A stretch of DNA of 64,000 bases from Perkinsus chesapeaki (lineage: Eukaryota > Perkinsozoa > Perkinsida > Perkinsidae): assembly GCA_013115145.1 (NCBI GenBank), contig JAAPAO010000126.1, positions 1 through 64,000 on the forward strand, written 5' to 3'. This document shows, piece after piece, positions 47,387 to 57,337 of this stretch. Each line of letters opens with the position of its first letter. Positions within the stretch are counted from its first letter, which is position 1. The position numbers and the translations under genes were made by a program. The notes under the pieces are model-generated. The model saw only the letters and a list, made by a program, of their open reading frames with translations. It was not told where the DNA came from and made no database searches.

Positions 47387-48076
47387 ATGAGTAGTTATCC
47401 ATTAGAGTTGTCTGCACAGGAGCAGGCCAAGGCCGATGGTGCCATGTGTGGCTCGGAGACCTATCACAAGGTTGTTGATTCAGAAGCATATGCCAAGACC
47501 AAGCAGGCTGCTGGCTATGTCTGGGACAAGACCTGTCAGGGTTATGATTACCTGCTTACTAAGTCTGAAGAAGGCCTTGATCTGGATAGGGACGGCAAGT
47601 CCCAGCTGGGCAGGAGCTGGTCGGTGCTAAGTACAGCTACCGGTATAGTTTGGAGGAATACTCCACGTTATGTGAGGGAAGCTAGAGATATGGTACAGAA
47701 GACATGTGTTAGTAATAGCACTGATAAGGATGCTAATACGGAGCTTACCGGCAGCAGTGAAGCAGCGGAAGAGGCTCAGAAGGTGCCCATTGTGGATGAC
47801 ATCGAGAAGACCGGCAATGTTACTGAGGTTACCGAGGCTCCTGCTAAACCTGTTGGTCTTATTAGGGAGAATGACACCAAGCCGGTGGGGCTTGTACAGG
47901 AAAACAGCAGAGTTGATCCAGTTAAGGCTCATAATAGTGCTAGTGTACCACCAACACTACCGGGTGTCAACAAGAAGGTCGCTGATAACCGGAAGTCCTA
48001 TGGTTCCAGCTCGGTCCCTACCAGTCGAGCTCCACCTACAGCTGCTGCCTACAAGTCCTCAGTGAGGGGACATTAA
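47387..48076 (+). CDS. Unknown protein, paralogue A of a tandem pair
   Basis: Intronless frame of about 229 codons, start ATG 47387 (MSSYPLELSAQEQAKADGA). The N-terminal half carries a domain shared with the next gene: KVVDSEAYAKTKQAAGYVWD, GYDYLLTKSEEGLDL and SQLGRSWSVLSTATG. The C-terminal half is Pro/Ser/Thr-rich and includes two copies of KPVGL(I/V)xEN about 11 residues apart. No signal peptide or membrane segment is obvious. I recognise no family; it looks lineage-specific and expanded. The 3' neighbour at 48268 is its closest relative. Confidence 0.72.
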   Translation: MSSYPLELSAQEQAKADGAMCGSETYHKVVDSEAYAKTKQAAGYVWDKTCQGYDYLLTKSEEGLDLDRDGKSQLGRSWSVLSTATGIVWRNTPRYVREARDMVQKTCVSNSTDKDANTELTGSSEAAEEAQKVPIVDDIEKTGNVTEVTEAPAKPVGLIRENDTKPVGLVQENSRVDPVKAHNSASVPPTLPGVNKKVADNRKSYGSSSVPTSRAPPTAAAYKSSVRGH

Positions 48077-48267
48077 GCCTTAAGCATTGGTAAGTCTCTT
48101 GGATGAGATTGAACACTTGAAGGCTATTCCGTCTCCTCTTATTTGTGATTTGTATTTTACCAAGGCAATTTACACTTAAATCAGTTTCTTCGTTTACAAC
48201 GGCTGTTGCGTCCCCCCAGTTGCCATCTCACGACGGCTTCGGCAGGTGTTAAAGATTTGTCAAAGTT

Positions 48268-48633
48268 ATGTCAGCTGTTGATCGGTCTATCTGTAATACC
48301 GATTTTCTGGATAAGGTCGTAGATTCGGAGGCCTTTGCGGTATGCAAACAAGTGGCCGGTTGTGTCTGGCAAAAGTCCTGTGAAGGGTACGATTACCTCC
48401 TTACCAAGTCCGAGGAGGGTCTGTCACTCCAACGTGGAGATAGGTCCCAGCTGGGTAGGACCTGGAACGTTACTAGTACAGCGACCTGTGCGGCTTATAA
48501 TGGTACTAAGGATTTCGTCGAGGAGCACTTTACACCGGAACGGAGGGAGAAGGCCTACGCAGCACTAGACTCCGCAGGAAAGGCCGCTGGAGCTGCTGCA
48601 GGGGCTGCTTATAAGTCTTTGAGCAAGGATTAG
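48268..48633 (+). CDS. Unknown protein, paralogue B of a tandem pair
   Basis: Intronless frame of 121 codons, start ATG 48268 (MSAVDRSICNTDFLDKVVDS). The shared domain reads KVVDSEAFAVCKQVAGCVWQ, GYDYLLTKSEEGLSL and SQLGRTWNVTSTATC, about 60 percent identical by eye to the upstream gene over some 60 residues. The Pro-rich tail of paralogue A is absent; instead there is an Ala/Gly helix (AGKAAGAAAGAAYKSLSKD). Cysteines replace Thr, Ala and Gly at several positions. Only about 190 bases separate the two genes. Confidence 0.7.
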   Translation: MSAVDRSICNTDFLDKVVDSEAFAVCKQVAGCVWQKSCEGYDYLLTKSEEGLSLQRGDRSQLGRTWNVTSTATCAAYNGTKDFVEEHFTPERREKAYAALDSAGKAAGAAAGAAYKSLSKD

Positions 48634-48798
48634 GTGGCCCGTTGACGTTAGGGTAGTAATAGTAATAGAGTCTATAATTTGGCCAGGAAGAGCCGCCTTC
48701 TAATGCTGCTAACTAGGAGTAATTTCTGTACCACAGTTGTGTAGTGTTGTGAGTCTGTAGAGGTCCGTTTCCGGGCGTGGAAGGACTTTGCTGTTTTG

Positions 48799-50860
48799 AA
48801 TGGATAAAAGCCGTTCTCGGTTAGTAGGGGGAGCAGCGGTGGTGCTGCTCTCGGGGGCAATAGGGCTGGCTTACCTCGTTAAAGAGCGTAAACGATATAA
48901 TAAGGTAGGGCTGGTCTCTAGGTGAGGTATGCACAATCCCTTCAGTCATCATCACCAATCGCAGTAGCAATAGTTGGGGACAGTTTTTGTGACGTGATAT
49001 GTAGACTGGAGAAGGATGATCTACCACAATGGGGGGAGGATGTACTATACCGGGAGACGGCGTGGCTTCGGGAGGAGCTTGTACGGCTTTAGAGGTTGGC
49101 CAAGTCGGTGGATAGACTAGCGGGAGGGTCGGCTCTCAACTGCGCGGTGTGGCTGCGGTACTGCAATCCTGCGGCCACAGTGAGCATTGTTAAAACCTTC
49201 GATGACGGGGATTTCGCGGGTAATAGTAAACGGTGTGCGGAAAGCCATGTTCCTGGTTATTAGGGCAAGTCTTGAAAGCCAGGTTGAACGAGAGTAGGGT
49301 GAAGGTGAGACAGGGGGATAGGAGATCTAGCTCATACCACTCCTTCCCCAGATCCTACCATTAAGAGGCATCCAGCAGCAATATGACAGCGGAGTGTGTG
49401 TATGCTTGTCCGGTACTGAGGACCGTGCCTTCGTATCAAAGCGTAATAGTATGTTAAAAGGCTTAAGAGGAGCTGGTGAGGTCAGGCGGTACCATAGGAA
49501 AGATGAAGTCCAGCGATATAGACATCGACGCCTTCTTTGAGAGCATGTCACATGATGGTAACAACGCAAGCTCTACTCTGGCTTACAGAGTGTTCAGATA
49601 CACCTATACGACATCTCCATTTGGCTGGTTATTACAATTGTGAGGGCCTTTGGGAGGGTGCAGTGGACCTTGTCAGTAGGGCCAAAGCGTAAGGTTAGGG
49701 TTGGTGGATCTAGGGTTTAGTCATCTTGCTCCGCAAAAACCTGCCCCTCAAAGATAAGAAACCGGCACAGAGTGTGCTCTTCGGGCAAATGAATTCTTCT
49801 TCTTCTTTTCTGAAAATATCTGTCGGCGCACGATGTCTCTCTGAGTTGGGTGATTATTATTGAGAGGCTAGGCTTTCGTACTGGGTGTGGGTCATTGAGG
49901 ACCTAGGCATTATAGGAACCCATCAGGCATGAATGGACTCCTATCCTTCATAGTTATACCGAGAATGCCACCATCATTCTTGCTCCCATGTTTAGGGGTG
50001 CTTCATCACTGTGTGCTCCATACGGGCAAGTTGCTCGGCTACTATCCACGTAGTGCCTTTAAGTTATATTTCTCGCCATCCTCGTTATTTATGATATATC
50101 AGTCTAGAGTGCCTCTTGTGGCGTGGAGCAGTTGAAGCACTTTCGGACGTTCCTCCTCCTTCAGGGCCAGCTGCACTGTATCCCTGTCACCTCAGTTCGA
50201 TGCCACTGGTCAGTGGGATGGTAACATAGGAGAACTCCTCGGCTTGATTGACCTGTTCATCTGCAATAACGAAGAGGCTTCCCACATCGCTAAGGCCTTG
50301 GGGGCCACCAAAGGAGGCAGAATCCACGTGCTGGTTACGTGCCTATCATAGCCTAGTCAGATTACGCCCCAGAAATCCTCCCATCGAGCAAGGAGGGTGT
50401 CGACGTGAAGGCGGAGAGAGACGCGAGCCACATCCTGTATCATGGGTTAGCATGCTGCTCTCATCCTAATAAGAGTAACACCCTTGCACTATGGAGAAGC
50501 TATAGAGGTTGTTCCGACTGTAGATCTACAAGTTGTTGTCACTTTGTCTGAGAAAGGAGCCTTTGTGGTGTCGACTAGAGGGCTACACTACTGTTCAGCG
50601 GAGAAGGTAAGCCGGAAAACGGTATCGGGAGGACTAACGTCGCTTCGTCTCCCTCAGGTTGAGCTGGTCGATGCCTGTGGTGCTGGTGATGCTTTTACAG
50701 CCGCCTTTATAAATTCCTGGTTGAGTGACCGTTCCGATGAGTCCTCAGCTCTCCAGGCTGGCTGCCATGCCGGTAGGCTCTCACTAGATTTGGGGCTTCT
50801 CATGGTGGTCCTTCAGGTGCATTGGCAGTCGGAGTAGCTGGCGGATCTGTGACGCCGTGA
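48799..50860 (+). CDS. PfkB-family carbohydrate kinase with hydrophobic N-terminus
   Basis: Ribokinase-fold sugar kinase. Start ATG 48799 (MDKSRSRLVGGAAVVLLSGA) gives a single hydrophobic helix, then an in-frame join (donor inside GAG CGT) to LAIVGDSFCDVICRLEKDDL, the family N-terminus. Next exons: GGSALNCAVWLRYCNPAATV (GGxxxN motif), VCVCLSGTEDRAFVSKRNS, GLWEGAVDLVSRAKA, SPQFDATGQWDGNIGELLGL, LFICNNEEASHIAKALGATK, VVVTLSEKGAFVVSTRGLHY and the PfkB signature 2 VDACGAGDAFTAAFINSW with the catalytic Asp. It ends GALAVGVAGGSVTP, stop 50858-50860. The intron near 49690-50150 is about 450 nt and contains TTCTTCTTC runs; others are short. Substrate not identifiable. The N-terminal helix could anchor or target it. 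Confidence 0.88.
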
Positions 50861-51003
50861 CGCGGCTAGCATTAGCTCTGTTAATCATATGTTACGATTC
50901 GCATCCTGTTCCTGTTGGGGTTGTTGATTAAATCTTGCGAGTGCGTTGCGATCGATGTGGAGGTCATGGGTTGTTGACAGCGTTTCGTTCTCGCAAAACT
51001 ACT

Positions 51004-51493
51004 ATGGGCAATTTCTGCGATCGACCCACGGTAGCTAGCCCGGCCAATGACATCCTTACCGAGGAGGAGCACCGTTATATCTTCGAAAAGGGTAGGAGGG
51101 GAAAAGATTCCTCTGAGAACCTTCACAGTGCGCACCCTGTTCAGAGATGCAAGTTCAAGCGGCTAAGGCGATGCAGGAGGGAGGAGTCAAAGAGCTGCAC
51201 TGTGGGGCTTGCGGGAACACCTTCGTATCTATGTAGTTGTATCCAGTCGTGGGAAGGTCGCAGGTTCGATCCTCAGGTCCGGTACGTCTTTCTTCTGTCC
51301 TGTCTGCCGCCAGCAGCAACAATTCCAATCGCCCTTTTCAAGTGACCTGGCCACGAGCACGAGTGACTACATCATCGTCACGCAACAGTCGCCACAGTAC
51401 CAACAACAGCACACTCAACCGCAGCTGCTGAAACCTGGGCAAGAGGTCACCGTCACAAACAGCCCCCCTGTTCCGGGCTATTATGTCTCTTAG
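51004..51493 (+). CDS. Small zinc-ribbon protein with MGNFC N-terminus, LSD1-zinc-finger-like
   Basis: Start ATG 51004 (MGNFCDRPTVASPANDILTE). Gly2 and Cys5 fit dual N-myristoylation and palmitoylation, hence membrane attachment. After an intron ending at the AG before GATGCAAG it reads EMQVQAAKAMQEGGVKELHC. The ribbon is LHCGACGNTFVSM, interrupted by the intron at 51233-51276, then GTSFFCPVCRQQQQFQ, giving two CxxC pairs 16 residues apart. The tail is Gln/Pro-rich (QQHTQPQLLKPGQEVTVTN), stop at 51491-51493. The spacing resembles plant LSD1-type or other C4 ribbons, but the assignment is tentative. Confidence 0.6.
51233..51276 (+). other. 44-nt intron carrying tRNA T-arm-like motif
   Basis: Starts GTAGTTGTATCC and ends GATCCTCAG. 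It contains GGTCGCAGGTTCGATCC, sharing GTCGCAGGTTCGATCC (16 bases) with the POLR3K intron, but the splice acceptor follows at once, so the GAGGGCATT tail is absent. Confidence 0.65.
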
Positions 51494-51643
51494 TAATTTT
51501 TGAGTAGTTCCTCTTAGCATGGCAGTTATTATCGTTTAAAAAAGAGAATACAGTTAGTGTTGAGTTTATAAGTGGAGGGTGCGCCACGACACAAAAACTG
51601 TCCCCGAAGGGCCAAGACGAACGAAGGGTTGTTGAGTGTGCCG

Positions 51644-54036
51644 ATGATCTGTCGTCTGAGGGCGCTGCATCCGTCAGCCAGCCGAGCATTGCTTTCACCT
51701 ATACAACCGACAGGACCGATCTCATCGAACTTAATGTCTAATAAGCGGGTATTCAAAACAGTATTGAAGTCGCAGCAGTTGCCACAACAGACGGGCGATA
51801 GAGCAGCCGACTTGCCGTCTGATAGTGGGGAACAGTCGAATGCTCCCGAGGAGGCTCCTATAGCCAAGCGGAGACCCTCTGCGGAGAAGACAGGTGAAAC
51901 CTGCTTGAAGGGGGAGTCGCGTGATGGTTGAATTGTAGATGACTTTGTTTCCGCTGCGGACCAGCTAACTGAAGAGCGATCAGCGATCTCTGAAGTAGAG
52001 GAAGCACCGGGGAAGTCGGGCGGTAAAGAAGGCCAACGGCCGATGCTGACTCACTTCGTTGCCGTACGTGCCGGGCTGGCTGGCTGGCTGTCTGAAGGGG
52101 GGACGACTGTTGTATCAGATTCGAGTTACAAACCCGAAGGTGCTGGACTATTGCGAAAGAGTGCAGAAAAGCGTCACTGAAGAGGCCCACGCGATAATGA
52201 AGGAGGCTTGTGTGAAGAGGGAGAAGGTGCATCTTTCGATGGCTGTTATGAGGTATGGAAGCATTACTGCTTGGCTAAGTGAAGGGAGGCAGGTTGGAGA
52301 GCAATGAGAGGGAGCAGGATGCCATCAATGCCATAAAGATCGCCACGAAGGAACTACTTGACGAGAAAAAGGAGATAAGGATTAGGCCAACGGAACTAGG
52401 GTGAGAGCTGGAGGCGTGATAGCGATAACGTTACCATCAGATCGTTCCCAGGCGTTCTTCATTTGAAGATGGATGACGATACGGCAACAGTCTTAAAGAG
52501 GTGGCGCAGGTTTCTGTTATTCCTAGGGATTTTTCGACTTATAGATATTACGAACTATTGTCTACCGAGTTGAGGAAGAGGAACATACAGATGGCCAAGG
52601 AGAAAAGTGAGGCTCCTAGAGCGCTACTGGAACACCGTCCCTTCGCCAGGCTCCGAATTCAAGCCACATGTGACGATCATAAAATCAGCACAGGGAATGA
52701 GGAAGGCCAGGGTAGGCTGACGCTGGGGGCAGTTCAGAGGATCTAAAGAAACTGTCTTCTCAGAAATTCCCGGAGTTGAAAAAGAAGAATAAGGAAGCCA
52801 AGGCAGCCTTAAAGATACCATCAATTGATGACATCAAGCAGAAGCTGGGCGACGAGGCGGAACTTGTAAGTTGGATAAAGCTCACTGTGTGGGGCAAGGA
52901 TCTTATTAGGGAGGCGACACGGAGCAGAAAGTGGATAAGATTGAGTTATGTTCCATGCTGAGTAAGCCTCCGGCCTCTGTCTCGAACCCGGCGAGCTTTC
53001 TTGTTCGTAAACCATTCATCCGTTATTAGAGGATAAACAAGCGGACGGCTTCTTCGCGGTCGATTACACTTTACCACTGGATGAGGATATCGAAATAACT
53101 GAGGACATGCGGAAGACCGTAGCCCCTCCACCTGAGCCGGAAGAGACTAAAGCAAAGAAGGGGAATAAGGCGAATAAAGGTAGGCATCTTGGTGTATTGT
53201 GTAAGTGTATTTCTCCATAGGAGGCAAAAAGGAGAAGAAGCAGAAAAAAGATACTTCTGATAACGGCCAAGGAGGCAGTTGCCGTCTTGAAGTATGCGTG
53301 GAGGGATTGAGAATCCCACCGCCACCCTATCAGGTGCGGGTGACCTCGCCAGACTTCATGACTTTATGCGCGGATCTTCAAGATTTAGCAGTAAAGGAAG
53401 CTCCCAAGGAGGTTATGAGACAGGCGACTCTGAGCAAGGACAAGCTCCGTATAATACTGAATGATATAAAGTGAAACATCTCGCAACACTTATTTGCCAG
53501 TTGAAACGTTTTTTAAAATAGGATACCATCAGAGAAGGTAGAGGATTGTGTGGCGGCGTTGAAGTCAAGAGCCGATGAATTTTTGAAACAACAGGGACAG
53601 TTCAAGTTAGCCGGGGAAGCTGTCAAGTAGCGGGATTCTTCTCGCTGATGCTAATCATAGATATCATAGGTGCATAGCCAAGGGCGTCACACTGCAGCTC
53701 GCCGCTCCTTCATCAGAAGTTATCAAGGGGTGGGTTACGAACACCGTCGTATTATTCATCTTTATTTCCATCTATCTCTTCCCTAGGTTGCGGTCTGCTC
53801 TCGATGATGCTTTGGTTCAGGAAGGTATCACAATCGATGACAAAGGTGTTCCCCTGGCTGCATTCAGTTCTCCCTTTCAACCCCATCTGTCAGGTGACTT
53901 CGAGCCTTCCATCCTATTGGTAAGAACTCGAGGTTTGTCCAATAAGCTGGCAAGGCAGACTGAGGAGGTTTTCGCCGATACCGACGAAATCAAGTCGGAG
54001 ATGGTGAGCTTCCTCTTGCATCATAGCGAGCCCTGA
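51644..54036 (+). CDS. Tandem AKAP7-type 2H phosphoesterase-domain protein
   Basis: Start taken at ATG 51644 (MICRLRALHPSASRALLSPI), a Ser/Arg-rich leader that could target mitochondria; ATG 51734 is an alternative. Domain 1: LYQIRVTNPKVLDYCERVQK, then motif I KREKVHLSMAV (HxS), SFPGVLHLKMDDDTA, motif II SEFKPHVTIIKSAQGMRKA (HxT), and DKIELCSML, which matches the AKAP7 domain end. A basic linker follows (KGGKKEKKQKKDTSDNG). Domain 2: PYQVRVTSPDFMTLCADLQD, motif I position KDKLRIILND, then GDFEPSILLVRTRGLSNKL at motif II, ending HHSEP at 54034-54036. Both histidine motifs are lost in domain 2. At least ten introns of 34-60 nt join in frame. Family: LigT-like 2H phosphoesterases acting on 2'-5' or cyclic phosphates. 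Confidence 0.78.
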
Positions 54037-54378
54037 TTAGTACTCAGGCATCCTCCTTTGCCACGAGCCTAGAGCTGCGACTCTTCACTATGATAGGTAG
54101 GCTTTCCACTGTCAAGAGGCCGCGTATTAGCTCATTCAGGTTCGGGTACAGTCCTACTGAGCATTCCTCTATTGTCCACTTCTTAGTGATTGATTATCTG
54201 TCTTGCTACACAATTGATTTTATCAATGACTCCGTTTCCCTTCTTTTCTGTCGAGTTGGTGAGTTTCGATTCCGGATATACTTTCCCGGTTGTTACTAGA
54301 TAACTCAACGTGAGCAGATTATATAGAATATCACCATCATGCGAGTGCACAGTAGAAATGAGAAACTCAGTCTCTACT

Positions 54379-54777
54379 CATTTAGTGTTCATGGCAAAAT
54401 CAACATACTCAGGGAAGGTAACTGAACACCATTCACTCAACAACAGCGAGGCAATGCCACCACCTTACTCAAGCCATCTTGGTCGACATCCACTTCCCGA
54501 ACCTAAAACAGGCAACTCGATTGCCATACAGCTTTCAGTCACGTACAAACTCGTGCAGGTCCTCTTCGTGGAGCGTGCCTGTGTAGACACTTCTGATCTC
54601 TTGAGCGTCGATGATACCTGAGGAGGATACCTTATCAACTTCAAGTGTAGCGGAAGCCTTACCGTCACCGTCTTGGTCGAACTCCTCGAAGTCCCTCTCA
54701 TAATCTGAATCATAGTCCAGTGCAGGAATGTGACCGAAGAGCACCATCACAGAGACGACAAGGCGAGCAGACCACAT
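54379..54777 (-). CDS. Small secreted or ER-lumen EF-hand protein
   Basis: Start at 54777 (MWSARLVVSVMVLFGHIPA), a good signal peptide, then LDYDSDYERDFEEFDQDGDG. After a 45-nt intron EF-hand loop 1 reads DQDGDGIIDAQE. A second intron follows EEDLHEF, giving VREVDVDQDGLITFPEYVDF after the third intron, with loop 2 DVDQDGLITFPE. It ends AMNTK, stop 54379-54381. Both loops are canonical (D.D.DG.I/L...E). About 87 residues, with one EF-hand pair and little else. All three introns interrupt or border the loops. It converges with the preceding plus-strand gene across only about 340 bases. Confidence 0.82.
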
Positions 54778-55033
54778 CAGAAGATGAAATAAAAAGACAA
54801 GTCTGAACTCGACGGGGATTGACTTAGTGAACTCAAGAGGATGGGAAGAATGCCAAGACCCAGCAAAAACACATTTATAGAGAAGCAATAGCATAAGTAG
54901 TGTACGGACAGTCGTCAACCATCTCCACTAGCAGCAGCAACAACAACGATAAATACTTATAGGCCTTCCCACCAGTCAACATATTCCAACTTGGAGCTCA
55001 TTTCCGCCCCTAAGAGAATCACAGCAAATGAGC

Positions 55034-56869
55034 TTACTCAGATACCGAGAGCTTACGAAGTGTCTCTGTGGCACAGGCTAAGATCTGTCTCCGATGGAGG
55101 AAGTCCTCTGGCATCTCCCCGTTGAGAAGGCTATAGCATCCCCCAGCCTCAGACAGGATAAGCAGGCCGGCTGCGATGTCCCATTCCTTGATGCCCAACT
55201 CAAAGTAACTGAAACGGATGCAATCAATGGCGGGTTTGAAGTTGAGAAGGATGATTATTATAAAATGAAGGAACACGGGATGCCCAATGAGTTCTTGTCC
55301 AAATACTTTCAATCTCATATCTAGCATTTAGTAACGGAACACATATCTACTGTATATCATTCTAGAGATCCAATACCTTCCGCTGTCCCGCCCCAGTATT
55401 CGAAGCTACCACCATCACAGTCACCTAAAGCTTCATGAACGACGCTTCAGAGACAGGGATATACCCTTGTTGTGAAACGGTCGAAAGATTTTCTCTCACC
55501 AGTCTTCTCGGCCCATAGCAACGTAACACAGATCGATGGCTGCACTGCCAACCCTTCTGATATCCCTTGAATTATACCTGAGCATGCCAATAAAGTACTA
55601 TACTCTGACAACGAGCCTGGCAGCTTACATCAACATACGATGATTCTTGCACACAGCATCAGCGATGCGCTTGGCACCTGGAAAGGAAAGACCTTCGAGG
55701 AGACAGTTAAGCCCCTTTAGATGTGCACAGAGAATAATTGCACGGTTGTTTATCCGGATAAAGCGTAATATTGTCGGTACCGATATATTTATCGCTTCTA
55801 ATCATGTTTAATAATTTTCATCTTATCAAACTCATCGGCAGATATCCCCGCACCTACGTTCAGTGTCCTTTTGATCGCTTCTTAACAGAGGCACGTTGTA
55901 GCCCAAACCTGAGGAGGTATGTCGGCAACCTCGTACAACTCTACCAACCCAGCTTACTAACAAGAGCATCACCAAGCTGCTCCCTGCCGGAGGTTTGAAT
56001 CCTGACAGGCTCGGAGGAGTCGGGCGAAATGTAGTAAGATCCTTCCCCAATGGATGCATACCACGACTGTGAAACAACAAACTAGTCGTATATCAGAAAA
56101 GTCACGCGCCGCAAAATACCTCATTCGTGATCGGATTGTGTATACATGCAAGCTTGATCTCTTTGTCAACCGCATAGGCGATAGCTGAAAAATCCAAGTC
56201 GATAAAACTCACCGAAGCATCATCATTATGAGACTTACAAGATGCACATTGCGGAAAAGTGCACACGAAGTTGGTGGTGCCTGAGCCAGAAGTGAGGAGT
56301 TGATGACTGGAGGCGGCCTACCATCGATTGGGTCAATGATCCATGTTGGATAGGAGGACAACACGTCCTCATCCTGAGCCGACTCCTCCGCCAAAAACTT
56401 GTGACTGAAAATATCTCATCAAGGAAAGTGGGCAATTTGAGGCTCACTTCGGAAAGGATTCGGAGATGGTGTTGATGAGGAACTTCTCCACACTAACATC
56501 GGTCTCCGTCACCTGAACGACACATTGCTCGGTGAAGCCTGTCGGGAAACGAACCAAAGGAGTCTCAACGAAGTCAGCACATGCTGTCTACCGGATACGA
56601 AACAAAGCATTCCCTGACGGACTGCCAATCCGGGGGACAACACACAATTATGTGGCGCGTGAAACTTAGGTGCGTAGTTGTCACAACGAGGCAAATGAAT
56701 GAGTTAAATAATAAACGGGCATCCAAGCTACCAGATCGGCCGCCGAGACTTTGCAATCGATGTGCTTGGTCCTGTGAAAACCTTCTTTTATCAGCTTCCC
56801 TGCCTCCCGTGATATCTGTATAACATAATCGATCGTTGGCTCGGCGGCAGCAGCGGAGGAAGCTGGCAT
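55034..56869 (-). CDS. IMPA1: Inositol monophosphatase
   Basis: Mg-dependent phosphatase releasing free myo-inositol from inositol monophosphates. Start at 56869 (MPASSAAAAEPTIDYVIQIS). Family motifs in order: AGKLIKEGFHRTKHIDCKVS, TETDVSVEKFLINTISESF (with the TxxD region), HKFLAEESAQ (motif GEES-like Glu), PTWIIDPIDGTTNFV (DPIDGT metal site), WYASIGEGSYYIS, and IKEWDIAAGLLILSEAGG (WDxAxG and EAGG). Ends LRKLSVSE, stop at 55034. Introns mostly 41-50 nt, some longer. All metal ligands I can check are present, so it is probably active. Same strand as the EF-hand gene and the calcineurin pair. Confidence 0.93.
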
Positions 56870-57337
56870 TGGGACAGGAAAAGAAAATCTACCATGAAGA
56901 GCAAACTGCAACTGGGAGCAACCACTCAACGGTGCACATGAACCTAAACCAAGTGGCCCACCTGAGGTTACTGCAATGGAGGCTCTCCTGAAAATTGGTG
57001 TTATCGGGATTTAGATACGTGAATCACGGTGAGCCGCTAGAGCTAAGACAACCTTCGTTGAAGATTAAGTCACAGTAGTTGCCAGAGCTGCAGAGTTAAT
57101 CTGCTGAACTGAGCCCAGTCATGGGACGCTCATGCAAGATAGATTGATCCGAGCTCAACAGGTGATACATTATACAGTATGAGACATTATTATTATCAAT
57201 GTTTATAGTCAGTATAGAACTTGCACAGATGGGTTCAGGGCAGAAAACGAGGAGAAGGCGACTATGGCGGTAGAATTGATAGTAAAATGGACTTTTGGTG
57301 ATGACTTATCAATCCAACCGGCAGAGGTCAATGCACG
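56870..57337. other. Intergenic, no gene seen
   Basis: About 470 bases between the IMPase start and the stop of calcineurin copy 1. Nothing recognised. Confidence 0.6.
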
